Made by a program: the position numbers and the translations under genes. From Amycolatopsis anabasis (lineage in GTDB: Bacteria; Actinomycetota; Actinomycetes; Mycobacteriales; Pseudonocardiaceae): a DNA stretch of 64,000 nt. The DNA lies in NCBI RefSeq assembly GCF_009765355.1, contig NZ_VTHK01000015.1:103031-167030 (forward strand), in the 5' to 3' direction. Numbering within the stretch: position 1 is the first letter of the stretch; each line of letters starts with the position of its first letter. The notes beneath the pieces are model-generated. The model had not been told where the DNA came from. It ran no database searches and saw only the letters and a list, made by a program, of their open reading frames with translations. Shown here one piece after another: positions 63,338 to 64,000 of the stretch.

Positions 63338-64000
63338 GGTCCTAACAGAATGATCTTGGTGTTGTGGTTTGATCTCGCCGGTTGTTGATCATCTGGTGGG
63401 AGGTTGGTGTGGCCCAGCGCAGGCCGTGGGAAGTCGAGGACGCGCTGTGGGAGCTGATCGAGCCGCTGTTGCCCACGGTCGAGCGGCGTTTCCGCCATCC
63501 CGGGCGCAGGCGGCTGGACGACCGCAAGGCGTTGTGCGGCATCCTGTTCGTGCTGTACACGGGCATCCCGTGGGAGTTCCTGCCGCAGGAGATGGGGTAC
63601 GGCTCGGGCATGACCTGCTGGCGACGGTTGCGGGACTGGACCGAGGCTGGGGTGTGGCAACGCCTGCACGAGCTGCTGCTGGCCAAGCTGAACGCCGCCG
63701 GGCTGATCGACTGGTCGCGGGCGGTGGTGGATGGTTCCCATGTCCGGGCGGTGAGCGGTGGCCCAAAACCGGTGCGAGCCCGGTCGACCGAGCACGCACC
63801 GGCTCCAAACACCACGTGATCACCGACGGCGGTGGTATCCCGCTGGCGGTGGCCCTGACCGGCGGCAACCGCCACGACGTGACCCAGTTGATGCCGCTGA
63901 TCGAGGCCATCCCGCCCATCCGCGGCCGCCGCGGGCGACCTCGCCGGCGGCCCGAGCGGGTCTACGCCGACCGCGCCTACGACCACGACACATACCGCAA
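63337..64000 (+). mobile_element. IS5-family (IS427-like) insertion sequence, left part
   Basis: The left end is near 63337, where a probable terminal sequence GAGGTCCTAACAGAATGATC starts directly after the truncated hydrolase frame. The transposase gene begins 70 bp inside. The right end lies beyond the window, so neither the inverted repeat nor the target duplication can be confirmed. The exact first base is uncertain by a few positions. Confidence 0.8.
63409..64000 (+). CDS. IS5-family transposase made by programmed -1 frameshift (incomplete at window end)
   Basis: The first frame (GTG 63409 to 63819) carries the DUF4096-type N-terminal domain (WEVEDALWELIEPLLPTVER, GILFVLYTGIPWEFLP) and the first catalytic Asp region (AVVDGSHVRAV). 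A C CCA AAA slippery heptamer at 63762-63768 is in the right phase for a -1 shift into the second frame, which continues TGASPVDRARTGSKHHVITD, GGIPLAVALTGGNRHD (second Asp) and VYADRAYD to the window end. The layout is typical of IS427-group elements. Confidence 0.88.

Noticed and set aside
1..64000. CRISPR array
   Set aside because: No run of regularly spaced direct repeats was seen; the repeats present are coding TPR/YD repeats or palindromes.

Overview
GC-rich actinomycete DNA, most likely Pseudonocardiales (an Amycolatopsis-like genome). This placement is an inference. It rests on GTG and TTG starts, ATGA and TGATG gene overlaps, AfsR/SARP regulators, a gamma-butyrolactone cassette and recurring TCCACAGTGGA-type sequences. 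No taxonomic marker lies in the window.

Positions 1-9,030 hold a conflict and peptide-modification locus. Three genes linked by ATGA overlaps encode a VMAP-C protein (cut by the window edge), a MoxR-type AAA+ ATPase and a 1,493-residue SAV_2336/vWA/NB-ARC/TPR protein of the kind found in FxSxx-COOH peptide systems. Convergent to them, across a strong hairpin, is a HExxH-type peptide beta-hydroxylase coupled to a small protein with an FxsA-like leader but no FxSxx tail. Positions 9,226-17,940 carry a TetM/OtrA-like ribosomal protection GTPase, an AfsR-like regulator, a NACHT NTPase with an NNH7-like N-terminus (probable anti-phage STAND protein) and a methyltransferase. Positions 18,112-27,174 are mixed: a three-gene operon (SCP2-like protein, 83-aa protein, metzincin protease whose N-terminus is a copy of the 83-aa protein), a DUF4262 protein, a YCII protein, an odd SDR, a SigJ-like ECF sigma factor, a GT-C membrane protein and a secreted SGNH hydrolase.

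Positions 27,245-44,603 look like a biosynthetic gene cluster. GriI- and GriH-type enzymes should make 3-amino-4-hydroxybenzoate (3,4-AHBA) from aspartate semialdehyde and DHAP, and a dedicated aspartokinase ends the operon. Around them are a PaaK-like aryl ligase coupled to an amidohydrolase, a flavin-dependent halogenase, a fused flavin reductase/FAD monooxygenase, an arylamine N-acetyltransferase, an EhpF/EhpG-like carboxylate-reducing pair, a zinc alcohol dehydrogenase, an MFS exporter with a MerR regulator, a cation/proton antiporter and a SARP activator. The ligase plus amidohydrolase next to 3,4-AHBA genes resembles what is known for benzoxazole (closoxazole-type) assembly. I therefore predict a chlorinated, possibly N-acetylated and carboxyl-reduced, AHBA-derived benzoxazole or related aryl amide.

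Positions 44,604-64,000 are accessory. They include a tRNA 3'-end remnant, a secreted beta-propeller, a 2,900-residue secreted RHS/YD-repeat toxin with a C-terminal deaminase-like domain and a SUKH-type immunity gene, a decayed tyrosine integrase, three unrecognised genes, an AfsA/ScbR/epimerase gamma-butyrolactone cassette with a candidate operator, a truncated metallo-beta-lactamase-fold gene and the left part of an IS5-family element with a -1 frameshift signal.
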